From IMG/VR virus record IMGVR_UViG_3300048809_000043, positions 1 to 64,000 of that record: a stretch of DNA of 64,000 nt; one strand, given 5' to 3'. The position numbers and the translations under genes are program-made. The notes under the pieces are model-generated. The model saw only the letters and a list, made by a program, of their open reading frames with translations. It was not told the origin of the DNA and searched no databases. Origin of the DNA: a virus. The first letter of the stretch is position 1; each line of letters opens with the position of its first letter. Of this stretch, positions 31,946 through 39,125 are shown one piece after another.

Positions 31946-32203
31946 ATGAAATGGACCAAAATAACGTGGCTGATATTAGTCGGTTTTTTTGGTGGATATT
32001 TCGCGTCACGACTTGTTCCGCAAGAACCGTTGCAATTAGGTAGTAGTTTGTGGATGGCATCAGTACATTGTGATATTCGTGAATCTAAAGCATTTAACTG
32101 TAAAATAATGCCTGGATTTACACTTGACAATGTTGTTACAGAGTGGTATACTCTATATATTGGTAACACTTCGAACGTTGATGATTCGGGTGGTGATCAG
32201 TAG
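31946..32203 (+). CDS. Small single-pass membrane protein
   Basis: 85 aa. N-terminal helix (ITWLILVGFFGGYFASRLV), then a short external-like domain with two cysteines (CDIRESKAFNC). No SD; a late-type box lies directly upstream. The end contains the tRNA promoter at 32124. Confidence 0.58.
   Translation: MKWTKITWLILVGFFGGYFASRLVPQEPLQLGSSLWMASVHCDIRESKAFNCKIMPGFTLDNVVTEWYTLYIGNTSNVDDSGGDQ
32124..32152 (+). promoter_or_regulatory. sigma70-like promoter for tRNA cluster
   Basis: TTGACA, 17 nt, TATACT within the end of the 31946 gene, upstream of the tRNA at 32221. Confidence 0.7.
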
Positions 32204-32220
32204 AATCAAGATTATTATTT

Positions 32221-32314
32221 AGCCCTATAGTTTAACGGCAGAACAGCGGCCTTATAACCCGTATTAGCATTAGATAGATGCATTGTCTCAGTTCGAATCT
32301 GAGTGGGGCTACCA
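32221..32314 (+). tRNA. tRNA-Ile(TAT)-like with large variable arm
   Basis: Acceptor AGCCCTA/TGGGGCT, CCA encoded, T arm CTCAG-TTCGAAT-CTGAG. The anticodon loop reads CTTATAA, anticodon TAT at 32253-32255; the stem has a C-C mismatch. The 94-nt length comes from a variable arm with GCAT/ATGC stem, as in class II tRNAs. Isotype is uncertain. Confidence 0.65.
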
Positions 32315-32332
32315 AAAATAAGAAAGGTTGTT

Positions 32333-32545
32333 ATGAAGGGTTATTTAACAATATTATTTGCTATTGGAGCAGTCATTAATAGTTTTGTACTGGCGTGGCT
32401 TAGTTCAATGCATAATGTGTGGTTTGCTACTTGGTGGTATAATACAGCATTAGGTTGGGTGGGATTTTTAACATTTACTTGTGGAACTACTGCTATTATC
32501 CGATTTTTAATGTGGCTTGATCCTATGATGTGTGATGATAAATAA
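32333..32545 (+). CDS. Two-pass membrane protein
   Basis: 70 aa with two helices (LTILFAIGAVINSFVLAWL and ALGWVGFLTFTCGTTAII). SD AGAAAGG. Between tRNA genes. Unknown. Confidence 0.58.
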   Translation: MKGYLTILFAIGAVINSFVLAWLSSMHNVWFATWWYNTALGWVGFLTFTCGTTAIIRFLMWLDPMMCDDK

Positions 32546-32553
32546 TTATATGT

Positions 32554-32628
32554 GGGCGTGTCGTCCAACGGATAGGACCACAATCTTCTAAATTGAAAAT
32601 GCAGGTTCGATTCCTGCCATGCCTACCA
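32554..32628 (+). tRNA. tRNA-Arg(TCT)
   Basis: Acceptor GGGCGTG/CATGCCT with wobble pairs, CCA encoded. Anticodon loop CTTCTAA, anticodon 32587-32589 TCT. T arm GCAGG-TTCGATT-CCTGC. Reads AGA, common in AT-rich phages. Confidence 0.87.
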
Positions 32629-32630
32629 AA

Positions 32631-32651
32631 TTAGCTCCATTAGCTCCATTA
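32631..32651 (+). repeat. Tandem 9-bp duplication at tRNA 5' end
   Basis: TTAGCTCCA occurs at 32631-32639 and 32640-32648; the second copy forms the acceptor start of the tRNA at 32643. Confidence 0.8.
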
Positions 32652-32717
32652 GTTCAACGGATAGAACACTGGTCTTCGGAACCAGCTATGAGGGTTCAAA
32701 TCCTTCATGGAGTACCA
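32643..32717 (+). tRNA. tRNA-Arg(TCG)
   Basis: Acceptor GCTCCAT/ATGGAGT, CCA encoded. Anticodon arm CTGGT-CTTCGGA-ACCAG, anticodon 32676-32678 TCG. Its 3' half is overlapped by the minus-strand homing gene. Confidence 0.88.
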
Positions 32718-33360
32718 AATTTGAAACAGATATTTTGATTTCTTCTCTGTTTCCAATAATTAGGGGAAAGAGTTTTATTAATTGTTCTAATTTATCGGCA
32801 TCTTCTTTCATTTTGATCGGATTTTTTACATCAAGGAATTTATTAAATTTTGGTAGATAGAAGTCTGGAAGATAGGTTCTCCATTTTTTCATAGTAGTAT
32901 CAAACCAATGAAGTCTTTTAGATGGTCTTAACCATATGATATTTTGTTCATCTAACCACTTTGCAATTGTTAGTTCCCAAGAAGATTGAAGACTAGCTTC
33001 AGTATTGTCATTATGATTGAAGTAAATAATTCTAATTTTGGCACATTTATTTTTAGAACGAATTGAGTCGCGACACGCAATTGAACAGCATTTTTGCCCC
33101 CAATTTTTTTGTTCGAATATATTGTGGCAATGATGACATTTATAAAATTGTTTTGTTCGTTTAGATCGTGTTATTCCCTTGGGCATAGTAATTTTTCCTT
33201 CTTTATACAGTTTTTTCATTTTTTGAGAAAGATTTTCTTTAGCTTTGGTTGACCAAGTTGTTCGTGTTCGTCTTGCATTGTTAAATTTTGCAGCACAAGA
33301 CTGAGAACAAAACATCTTAGTTTCAATGATAGATATTTGACATTGTTTACAATTTTTCAT
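32686..33360 (-). CDS. Vsr-like (EDxHD-type) homing endonuclease
   Basis: 224 aa. N-terminal zinc fingers (CKQC, CSQSC; later CHHC, CCSIAC) with a basic NUMOD-like stretch, then a Vsr-like nuclease: SSWELTIAKWLDEQNI, RPSKRLHWFD and YLPDFYLPKFNKFLDVKNP. That acidic/His pattern matches the phage EDxHD homing family. The last residues (LVLHEGFEPS) are the antisense of tRNA-Arg(TCG), so the insertion or readthrough ends in the tRNA. Confidence 0.72.
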   Translation of the reverse strand: MKNCKQCQISIIETKMFCSQSCAAKFNNARRTRTTWSTKAKENLSQKMKKLYKEGKITMPKGITRSKRTKQFYKCHHCHNIFEQKNWGQKCCSIACRDSIRSKNKCAKIRIIYFNHNDNTEASLQSSWELTIAKWLDEQNIIWLRPSKRLHWFDTTMKKWRTYLPDFYLPKFNKFLDVKNPIKMKEDADKLEQLIKLFPLIIGNREEIKISVSNLVLHEGFEPS

Positions 33361-33365
33361 ATACT

Positions 33366-33374
33366 GTATTTATA
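33366..33374 (-). promoter_or_regulatory. Late-type promoter box, minus strand
   Basis: TATAAATAC on the minus strand. Predicted start falls on the A of the ATG at 33360, so the mRNA may be leaderless. Confidence 0.55.
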
Positions 33375-33419
33375 CATTTTTCTGAATATGATGTAGTGAA
33401 GGTTCAAAAAAGGAAACAA

Positions 33420-33644
33420 ATGAAAGTATTTTTATTGCTACTCGTTGTATTTGTGGGTTATTACTTTTTGACTTCGTGGATGATTGATTCCCACTATAAA
33501 GAGATTGCTCAGCAAGAGCAGTATGTGAAAACACATGGTTGTACATTGGTAGAGACAATCCCAGTTCGTAGCGTAGGAATGATGGTACACGGAGAAACCG
33601 ATATTTATAAATGTTCAGATGGAAAGACTATAGTAATAAACTAG
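33420..33644 (+). CDS. Small membrane-anchored protein
   Basis: 74 aa: N-terminal helix (VFLLLLVVFVGYYFLTSWM) then a small domain with two cysteines (HGCTLVET and YKCSDG). SD AAGGAAA. Unknown. Confidence 0.6.
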   Translation: MKVFLLLLVVFVGYYFLTSWMIDSHYKEIAQQEQYVKTHGCTLVETIPVRSVGMMVHGETDIYKCSDGKTIVIN

Positions 33645-33652
33645 GTGATGAA

Positions 33653-33988
33653 ATGTCTGACAAGCCGAAGCACTTGCTATTCTCGTTAACCGCAAAAGAT
33701 TTTGAGTTTCAAACCTTTTGTACTGGTGGACCTGGAGGGCAACATAAAAACGCGAAACAAAACGGTGTGCGATGCATTCATAAAGAATCAGGCGCAAGGG
33801 CGGAACATCGTGACGGAAGGGATCAGTTTAGAAACAAGCAAGCGGCTTTCGAGAAATGCGCTAACACACCACAGTTCAAGGCATGGCATAAAGTAGAGTG
33901 TATGCGTAAACTTGGACAATTGAAAGATATTGAACGAGCAGTTGATGAAGCCATGGCTGATAGTAATTTGAAAGTTGAGTATTTATAA
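33653..33988 (+). CDS. GGQ release-factor-like peptidyl-tRNA hydrolase
   Basis: 111 aa single-domain protein. TGGPGGQHKNAKQNGVRCIHKESG carries the universal GGQ (28-30) that reaches the ribosomal peptidyl-transferase centre; the following RDQFRNKQAAFEK matches the RF-1 domain end. Members without a codon-reading domain (ArfB/YaeJ, RFH) free stalled ribosomes. The C-terminus lacks the long basic ArfB tail, so the mode of ribosome entry is unclear. Start ATG 33653 with an AGGTGATG SD. Confidence 0.82.
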   Translation: MSDKPKHLLFSLTAKDFEFQTFCTGGPGGQHKNAKQNGVRCIHKESGARAEHRDGRDQFRNKQAAFEKCANTPQFKAWHKVECMRKLGQLKDIERAVDEAMADSNLKVEYL

Positions 33989-34194
33989 TGAAAAAGATTC
34001 ATAAAAATATGTACATTTGGATTTTTGCTGTTACGTTGTCAGGAATGTTTGCAGGTCCAGCCTTATCCGATTTGTCAAATTATATGTTGTGCGCTTTTAG
34101 CGCCATATTTGCATTTATTGGTGGTGTTTATTGGTATAAATGGAATAACGAGCAAGGAAAAGGAAAGAACGATGAAAAACAAATTGGCTTCTGA
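33988..34194 (+). CDS. Two-pass membrane protein
   Basis: 68 aa with two hydrophobic segments (YIWIFAVTLSGMFAGPAL and YMLCAFSAIFAFIGGVYWY) and a charged tail. 1-nt overlap with the GGQ gene. Unknown. Confidence 0.58.
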   Translation: MKKIHKNMYIWIFAVTLSGMFAGPALSDLSNYMLCAFSAIFAFIGGVYWYKWNNEQGKGKNDEKQIGF

Positions 34195-34357
34195 TTTTGT
34201 GTTGGAAAAATTGACGGAATTACAGAAGCAGTATTACTTACTATATCCATTGCCATATGTGTATCCAAGCGATAATGGCAAAATGGCGCAACTTATCGCA
34301 GATTCAATTGACATAGCAGTAATTGCTAAAAATAAAGCGGGAGCTAATATGTCCTAA
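34172..34357 (+). CDS. Small helical protein
   Basis: 61 aa (SDFVLEKLTELQKQYYLL, later MAQLIADSIDIAVIA). SD AAGGAAAGG lies inside the upstream gene, which it overlaps by 23 nt. Unknown. Confidence 0.55.
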   Translation: MKNKLASDFVLEKLTELQKQYYLLYPLPYVYPSDNGKMAQLIADSIDIAVIAKNKAGANMS

Positions 34358-34443
34358 TCATAAATTTGTTCAATTGCCCCATACTGATACAATACCAAAC
34401 AGTAGTATCGTAATCCCAGTTAAACTCTAACCAAGTAGAAATT

Positions 34444-35187
34444 ATGAAAATCACTCAGTTCACACAGCAAAATTTACGGAACTATCAGGAGGATCGCGCC
34501 TTCGTTAAGCAAATGAATAACGGAGAAGCGTTGCTCGGTATGTTTGATGGTCATGGAGGCGATTGGACTTCCGCATTTGCGGCTAAGCACGCTCCGTATA
34601 TTTTTAAATCCATACACAAGAATTTGAAAGCCACTCCTGAATTGGCGTTGCAATATTTGTTTCAAAGATTAGCTGATAAGACCCAATTTTATTATGCTGG
34701 TTCTACCGCGTGTGTTGTTTGGGTCAAAAAAGATATAGCATATGTTGCCACATTGGGTGATAGTCTGGCAATTATTAAAACCGCCAATGATGATATTTGG
34801 ATTTCTCCAGAACATAATGTGCGAACGAATACAGTAGAAGTTGATAAAGCTGTGTCGCGTGGCGGCGTTGTTTCTGATGGATATTTGTTTGATAGTAAGG
34901 TTTTTCAAGGATCAGGATTACAAATGAGTCGTGCCTTTGGAGATTCAAATTTATCTCGCGTTCTTGACAGAGAACCAGAAATTTTCTCTATTCCTATCAA
35001 TGAAAAAAGTTGGATTTTGATTTGTACTGATGGTTTGATTGATCCTACTCATGCATCGACTGCATGTTTAGATGTGATGGTTGATATGATCAAAAATCCA
35101 AAAGTTACTGCCGAAAATTTAGTTGAGATGGGTGCTACATTTCAAAGAGATGACAATTCCACTGCAATCTTGGCAAGAATAGAATAA
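34444..35187 (+). CDS. PP2C-type Ser/Thr protein phosphatase
   Basis: 247 aa. Metal-dependent phosphatase: NYQEDRAFV, GMFDGHGGDWTS, YAGSTACVVWV, VATLGDSLAII, QMSRAFGDSNL, ICTDGLID and DDNSTAILA cover the PP2C motifs with all key Asp residues. It would remove phosphates from host or phage proteins, perhaps against kinase-based defence (inference). Cytoplasmic. Confidence 0.92.
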   Translation: MKITQFTQQNLRNYQEDRAFVKQMNNGEALLGMFDGHGGDWTSAFAAKHAPYIFKSIHKNLKATPELALQYLFQRLADKTQFYYAGSTACVVWVKKDIAYVATLGDSLAIIKTANDDIWISPEHNVRTNTVEVDKAVSRGGVVSDGYLFDSKVFQGSGLQMSRAFGDSNLSRVLDREPEIFSIPINEKSWILICTDGLIDPTHASTACLDVMVDMIKNPKVTAENLVEMGATFQRDDNSTAILARIE

Positions 35188-35326
35188 TTTGATTTTTGCA
35201 AGTTTTGTATAAATAACTTCAGTGATGTATAATATTATACACTCTCTAAAGATGGTATGTTGATTTGCGGATTGTCCGTAGCTTAAAAAATCCATTTAAA
35301 GTTATTTGAGTAATCATTTCTAATTA
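35188..35326 (+). promoter_or_regulatory. clpX leader with 14-bp palindrome
   Basis: GTATAATATTATAC (35227-35240) is a perfect palindrome containing TATAAT on both strands; TATAAATA occurs at 35210. Possible promoter or operator for clpX; no clear -35. Confidence 0.4.
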
Positions 35327-36562
35327 ATGACCAAAAATAATATACAATGTGCTTTTTGCAACAAGAGTAGAGATGAAAGTCTCAAAATGGTTGTTAGTGG
35401 AAGTTTTTCCATATGCGATAAGTGTGTATTTCTTTTTAACGATCTTCTCAAAAACACACCAGAAGCAACTACTGCAATAATTCCTGAGAAAAAACATTTA
35501 GCCGAACAGCTAGACAGCATAAAGATTCGTAAATTCATTGATCAATATGTGATTGGACAAGAGCCAGCAAAGATGGCCCTTTGTGTTAGTGTAGTCAATC
35601 ATTATAAGAGAATGTTGTTTGGTCAGGATAATGATAGTCTCAATAAAAGCAATCTACTGATTATGGGGCCGAGTGGCAGTGGTAAGAGTTTGTTAGTTAG
35701 CACGATTGCTAAGTTTTTAGATGTTCCATTCATTTCTGTTGATGCCACAACACTCACCGAAGCAGGATATATAGGCCAAAACGTTGATACAATCATTATG
35801 AGAATGTTGACAGAAGCAAATGGTGATATTGACGCTGTGGAAAATGGTATTGTATTTTTGGATGAAGTTGACAAGATTGCTTCAACAAAGAATAGAGTGT
35901 CAACAACCGATTCTAAAGTTGCTGGAGTTCAATCAGCATTATTGAAAATGGTTGAAGGAACAATAGTTCCTATTGGTTCTGGATTGGATTTCAAAAGAGC
36001 AAAGCCTATTGAAGTTGATACATCCAATATTCTTTTCATATGTGGTGGATCGTTCAATGGACTAAATGAAATAGCGGCGGCAAGACTCAAGAAGAAGAAA
36101 GGTCTTGGTTTTTCAGATGTAGCTCCCATGATTCAAAATATTGAGTCTGAATATGCTACAGAAGATTTTATTGAATTTGGTTTGATTCCTGAATTTGTGG
36201 GGCGTTTTCCTATCAAGACATTTACCAAAGAACTTACTGAAGAAGAATTGGTTTGCGTTTTGAAAAATGACAAAAACAATATTTTGTCCGAATACAAATT
36301 CTATTTTGGTGTGGATGATATCGAATTAGAATTTACAGAAGGTTTTTTGGAAAAGGTTGCTCATAAAACCAAATTTGAGAAATCTGGTGTACGTGGTCTT
36401 CGTTCCCTGTGCGACAATATCATGTTATCCCATTTATATTTGATACCAGAATATAAAAAGAGGAATGTAACCAAAGTAACATTTGATGGCGATTGCATAG
36501 ACAAAAACCAAATACCAAAAATTGAGATTATTGAAAAAAAGCTTGACAAGAGAGCCAAATAA
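35327..36562 (+). CDS. clpX: ClpX ATPase
   Basis: 411 aa AAA+ unfoldase that feeds tagged proteins to ClpP. It has an N-terminal zinc domain (C8, C11, C30, C33), Walker A GPSGSGKS (114-121), pore loop GYIG (147-150, host form GYVG), Walker B IVFLDE (175-180), the ClpP-docking tripeptide LGF (260-262, equal to IGF) and FGLIPEFVGRFPI. So it should still dock host ClpP. No clpP in this window. Next is clpS behind its own promoter. Confidence 0.95.
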   Translation: MTKNNIQCAFCNKSRDESLKMVVSGSFSICDKCVFLFNDLLKNTPEATTAIIPEKKHLAEQLDSIKIRKFIDQYVIGQEPAKMALCVSVVNHYKRMLFGQDNDSLNKSNLLIMGPSGSGKSLLVSTIAKFLDVPFISVDATTLTEAGYIGQNVDTIIMRMLTEANGDIDAVENGIVFLDEVDKIASTKNRVSTTDSKVAGVQSALLKMVEGTIVPIGSGLDFKRAKPIEVDTSNILFICGGSFNGLNEIAAARLKKKKGLGFSDVAPMIQNIESEYATEDFIEFGLIPEFVGRFPIKTFTKELTEEELVCVLKNDKNNILSEYKFYFGVDDIELEFTEGFLEKVAHKTKFEKSGVRGLRSLCDNIMLSHLYLIPEYKKRNVTKVTFDGDCIDKNQIPKIEIIEKKLDKRAK

Positions 36563-36571
36563 TAGTATTAT
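36543..36571 (+). promoter_or_regulatory. sigma70-like promoter for clpS
   Basis: TTGACA, 17 nt, TATTAT, overlapping the end of clpX. Confidence 0.65.
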
Positions 36572-36611
36572 GAAAGTATAGATACTATTCTACCTAAGAA
36601 AAGAGAAAATA

Positions 36612-36923
36612 ATGACAGGCGCACAGTGTGAAATTGTAACCAAAGTCAAAATCAACACTGATTTGAAACCACCCGCACGATACAGTGTGGTGTATTTCAA
36701 TGATGAAAAAACAAGTGCCGCGTTTGTGGTTCAATCATTAGTTGAAGTTTTTGGTTATTCAGTTGATGCCGCAATAGCGTTGACTAAGCAAGTTGATGAG
36801 AAAGGTTCTGGAGTTGCCGCATCTGGACTCAATAAAGAATTGGCATCTCATTTACGAGATTTGGTTAAATCCAAAGCAGAGGCCGAAGGTTATCCTTTGG
36901 TTGTTGAAATCAAGGAAGACTAA
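36612..36923 (+). CDS. clpS: ClpS-like adaptor
   Basis: 103 aa. ClpS binds N-terminal degrons or modulates ClpA/ClpX substrates. PARYSVVYFNDEKTSAAFVV, IALTKQVDEKGSG and GYPLVVEI match the fold, with N30 and D31 of the peptide pocket. The histidine that grips the substrate N-terminus (VH in the bacterial protein) is D62 here (QVDEKGSG). Specificity may differ, or it may act as an inhibitor of host ClpS. Lies next to clpX. Confidence 0.85.
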   Translation: MTGAQCEIVTKVKINTDLKPPARYSVVYFNDEKTSAAFVVQSLVEVFGYSVDAAIALTKQVDEKGSGVAASGLNKELASHLRDLVKSKAEAEGYPLVVEIKED

Positions 36924-36926
36924 TAA

Positions 36927-37154
36927 ATGAAAATCCCTGAAGATTTAAAACGACATACGGCCGGGCATGGATATGAAGCAGGTTGTGATTGTGATCTTTG
37001 CGATGGGACGGGCGGCGAACCTGATTCCGAATGCAAAATTTTGCCACCATATGAAACAATTCAAGCTTATATTGAACGTCTCATAAACAGAATTATGGAA
37101 TTAGAAAAAGAGGTTCGCGCTGCGAATCTAAAATATATTAAACACCTGAATTAA
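36927..37154 (+). CDS. Small Cys-rich coiled-coil protein
   Basis: 75 aa. CDCDLCDGTGG (DnaJ-like cysteine cluster) in the middle, then a coiled-coil helix (YIERLINRIMELEKEV). Opening MKIPEDLK resembles 20647. Follows clpS closely. Unknown. Confidence 0.6.
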   Translation: MKIPEDLKRHTAGHGYEAGCDCDLCDGTGGEPDSECKILPPYETIQAYIERLINRIMELEKEVRAANLKYIKHLN

Positions 37155-37456
37155 ATAATTGTTGCTGTAACTTTCTTTGCTTTCTTAGGTGCTGCCTTCT
37201 TTTTAGGTGCCGCCTTCTTTTTAGGTGCTGTCTTTTTAGGTTCTTCCTTTGGAGACGCAACTTCAACAACTACTGTTTTTGGGTGATCAATTTTCACTGC
37301 AACTTTTACTTCTTCATCTTCGTTTTTGACTGGGATTGGGCCGATTGCTTTATCAAGAGCATCGGTAGAAATTTCAAAGTTTTTGTCTTTCTTATTACCA
37401 ACATATATTACTGCCGCTACAATAGCAACTGCAACCAAAACATAGATATAAATCAT
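37151..37456 (-). CDS. Membrane-anchored Lys/Ala/Pro-rich protein
   Basis: 101 aa. N-terminal helix (YIYVLVAVAIVAAVIYVG), an acidic middle and a C-terminus of KKAAPKKKAAPKK repeats like histone H1 or AlgP tails. It could tether DNA to the membrane. Start ATG 37456 with an AGGAG SD; a TAAATAAT box lies upstream on the minus strand. Confidence 0.66.
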   Translation of the reverse strand: MIYIYVLVAVAIVAAVIYVGNKKDKNFEISTDALDKAIGPIPVKNEDEEVKVAVKIDHPKTVVVEVASPKEEPKKTAPKKKAAPKKKAAPKKAKKVTATII

Positions 37457-37479
37457 AAAGACTCCTTTTACTAACAATA

Positions 37480-37488
37480 TTATTTAGC
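37480..37488 (-). promoter_or_regulatory. Weak late-type box, minus strand
   Basis: GCTAAATAAT on the minus strand, 24 nt upstream of ATG 37456. Less close to the consensus than the others. Confidence 0.35.
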
Positions 37489-37498
37489 AATTTTTTTG

Positions 37499-37528
37499 TT
37501 GACATTGTGGTGCAGTATTTGATATACT
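37499..37528 (+). promoter_or_regulatory. sigma70-like promoter
   Basis: TTGACA, 18 nt, TATACT before the winged-helix gene. Confidence 0.8.
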
Positions 37529-37588
37529 TACATTAATTAGAAAAATCAAGCAATGTATCAAACATTATTTGATAAGGAGTAGTAAATT

Positions 37589-37828
37589 ATGAAGCTTTCA
37601 AGCACACAAAATGTATTTTTGCACGAGTATCTTCGCGGAACTGGTAAGACTCTTACCGCACGTCAGGCGTTGAGCAAGTACAACATCAAGAATCTTCGCG
37701 CACGTATTTCGGAGTTGAGACAGGCTGGTTTGGTTGTCGTAACTGAGAAGACCCGCGACGGTTTTAACAAGTATAGCGTTTCGCAGCGTGATATTTGGGG
37801 CAAGAACGGCAAGCGCAACAGCAGATAA
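37589..37828 (+). CDS. Small winged-helix DNA-binding protein
   Basis: 79 aa. LTARQALSKYNIKNLRARISELRQAGLVVVTEKTR has the helix-turn-helix plus wing pattern of the HTH family found in many phages. Likely a small transcription factor. It is a single-gene unit between its own promoter and the terminator at 37851; a possible regulator of the TATACT promoters is inference. Confidence 0.75.
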   Translation: MKLSSTQNVFLHEYLRGTGKTLTARQALSKYNIKNLRARISELRQAGLVVVTEKTRDGFNKYSVSQRDIWGKNGKRNSR

Positions 37829-37850
37829 TCCAGAATTTTGGGTGAAATGA

Positions 37851-37875
37851 GGGGAAGGCTAGACCTTCCCCTTTT
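37851..37875 (+). terminator. Rho-independent terminator
   Basis: GGGGAAGG (37851-37858), CTAGA, CCTTCCCC (37864-37871), TTTT. Confidence 0.88.
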
Positions 37876-37908
37876 GCTTGCCCTTTAGAATCAATAACTT
37901 AGTTCCTA

Positions 37909-37937
37909 TTGACTTTATCTCATTTATTTGGTATACT
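37909..37937 (+). promoter_or_regulatory. sigma70-like promoter
   Basis: TTGACT, 17 nt, TATACT in the common context; starts the operon ending in RNA ligase 1. Confidence 0.85.
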
Positions 37938-37963
37938 ATATCTGTAGTCGAAAAGAGGGAATT

Positions 37964-38173
37964 ATGGAAAAGATTGGTAAGTATGTTGTGGCAACGATTG
38001 TGACTATACCAATGTTAATAGGTATATCTTTTCTGTTGTCATGGTTTGTGATGCAATTATGGAATGGTTGTTTGGTTCCTGCTGTTTCTGGCGTTCATAC
38101 TATTGGTTGGATGCAAGCATGGGGAATTATGATTTTGAGTTCTTTTTTGTTTGCTACATCTTCAAAAAAGTAA
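37964..38173 (+). CDS. Two-pass membrane protein
   Basis: 69 aa, helices VVATIVTIPMLIGISFLLSW and AWGIMILSSFLFA. SD AGAGGGA. First gene of the operon. Unknown. Confidence 0.62.
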   Translation: MEKIGKYVVATIVTIPMLIGISFLLSWFVMQLWNGCLVPAVSGVHTIGWMQAWGIMILSSFLFATSSKK

Positions 38174-38186
38174 TTGAAAGGGTGTC

Positions 38187-38369
38187 ATGTTCTGGATTTA
38201 TGTAATTATCGCGTTTTTCATTTCCAGCTATTTGATGAAAATTGGATGGGATTATATGCGCCCCAAGAGCGATCCAATACAAGATGTGTTGGAAAGTTTG
38301 TATATGTTTTTTGGAATGGGTGGAATGATTGGGGTACTTTCAATCGTGATTTATCATTTGGTAGCATAA
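38187..38369 (+). CDS. Two-pass membrane protein
   Basis: 60 aa, helices WIYVIIAFFISSYLM and MFFGMGGMIGVLSIVIYHLV. SD AAAGGG. Another frame at 38174 overlaps it but looks non-coding. Unknown. Confidence 0.6.
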   Translation: MFWIYVIIAFFISSYLMKIGWDYMRPKSDPIQDVLESLYMFFGMGGMIGVLSIVIYHLVA

Positions 38370-38381
38370 CGAAAGGGTGTC

Positions 38382-39125
38382 ATGAAAACGGCAAAAGTGG
38401 TTGTTCCATCAATTTCGTATCCGCGTGATTTGGTTTTTGCAACGGCTTGTGCTGCTCAGCGTATCAATGGCCAATATGTGAAACGTCCGTTTATTCCGTT
38501 TAGTCGTTATTATCCTGTTTATGTCCCCGTTGCTAAGAGGGTTGAACCTAGCGATACAATGTTGTATAATGCGGCTTTGATGAAGTCAATTCTTGCTTCT
38601 GATCAAAGTAATATTTTGCCAGAAGATTATGAATATGCTGAATTGGTTCGCAATTATTATTGCAGTAAGATTGCGTATGTTTTTGGTGGTGAAGCAGGAG
38701 ATTTTCTCAAGAATGCCGTGGATGCCGCCAGCACAGAAGAAATTGCAACTGGTGAAAAGTTGTTTGGACTTACCGCATCATTGCCATCTTGTTACGCAAA
38801 CAATGTCAAGCGTGATTTAGAGCGCAATAATTTGAGGGAACTAACGGATAACAGTATTGCTCTTGATGCAGAAATTGGTCAGCTAGTAATTTTGAACGTC
38901 AAGATTGTTGATGCGATCTTCAAGGAAAAGTGGCAGTCAAATGCTGTCAATGCCTTGGTAAACAATGTTTCTGGAAATCGTATGGTCTTTTTCTTTAGCA
39001 AGCATTCTTGGACTAAAGGAAACACCTACAATGTTTCTGGCACTATCAAGAACAAGGGAAATCAGACTACTCAATTGAACAGGGTTACACTATTAGACCC
39101 TAGTGGAAAAGAAAAGGATATGTAA
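38382..39125 (+). CDS. Hypothetical protein upstream of RNA ligase
   Basis: 247 aa, no clear motif. The C-terminal 60 residues (VFFFSKHSWTKGNTYNVSGTIKNKG) look like a small OB- or barrel-type nucleic-acid domain; N-terminal YPVYVPVAKRVEPSD. Overlaps the RNA ligase by 1 nt, so it may be its partner. Common in large phages as an unknown; that is from memory. Confidence 0.65.
   Translation: MKTAKVVVPSISYPRDLVFATACAAQRINGQYVKRPFIPFSRYYPVYVPVAKRVEPSDTMLYNAALMKSILASDQSNILPEDYEYAELVRNYYCSKIAYVFGGEAGDFLKNAVDAASTEEIATGEKLFGLTASLPSCYANNVKRDLERNNLRELTDNSIALDAEIGQLVILNVKIVDAIFKEKWQSNAVNALVNNVSGNRMVFFFSKHSWTKGNTYNVSGTIKNKGNQTTQLNRVTLLDPSGKEKDM

Noticed and set aside
38174-38428. 84-aa ORF with CNYRVFHFQLF
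   Set aside because: Overlaps the better-supported membrane protein at 38187 and the start of 38382 in another frame.
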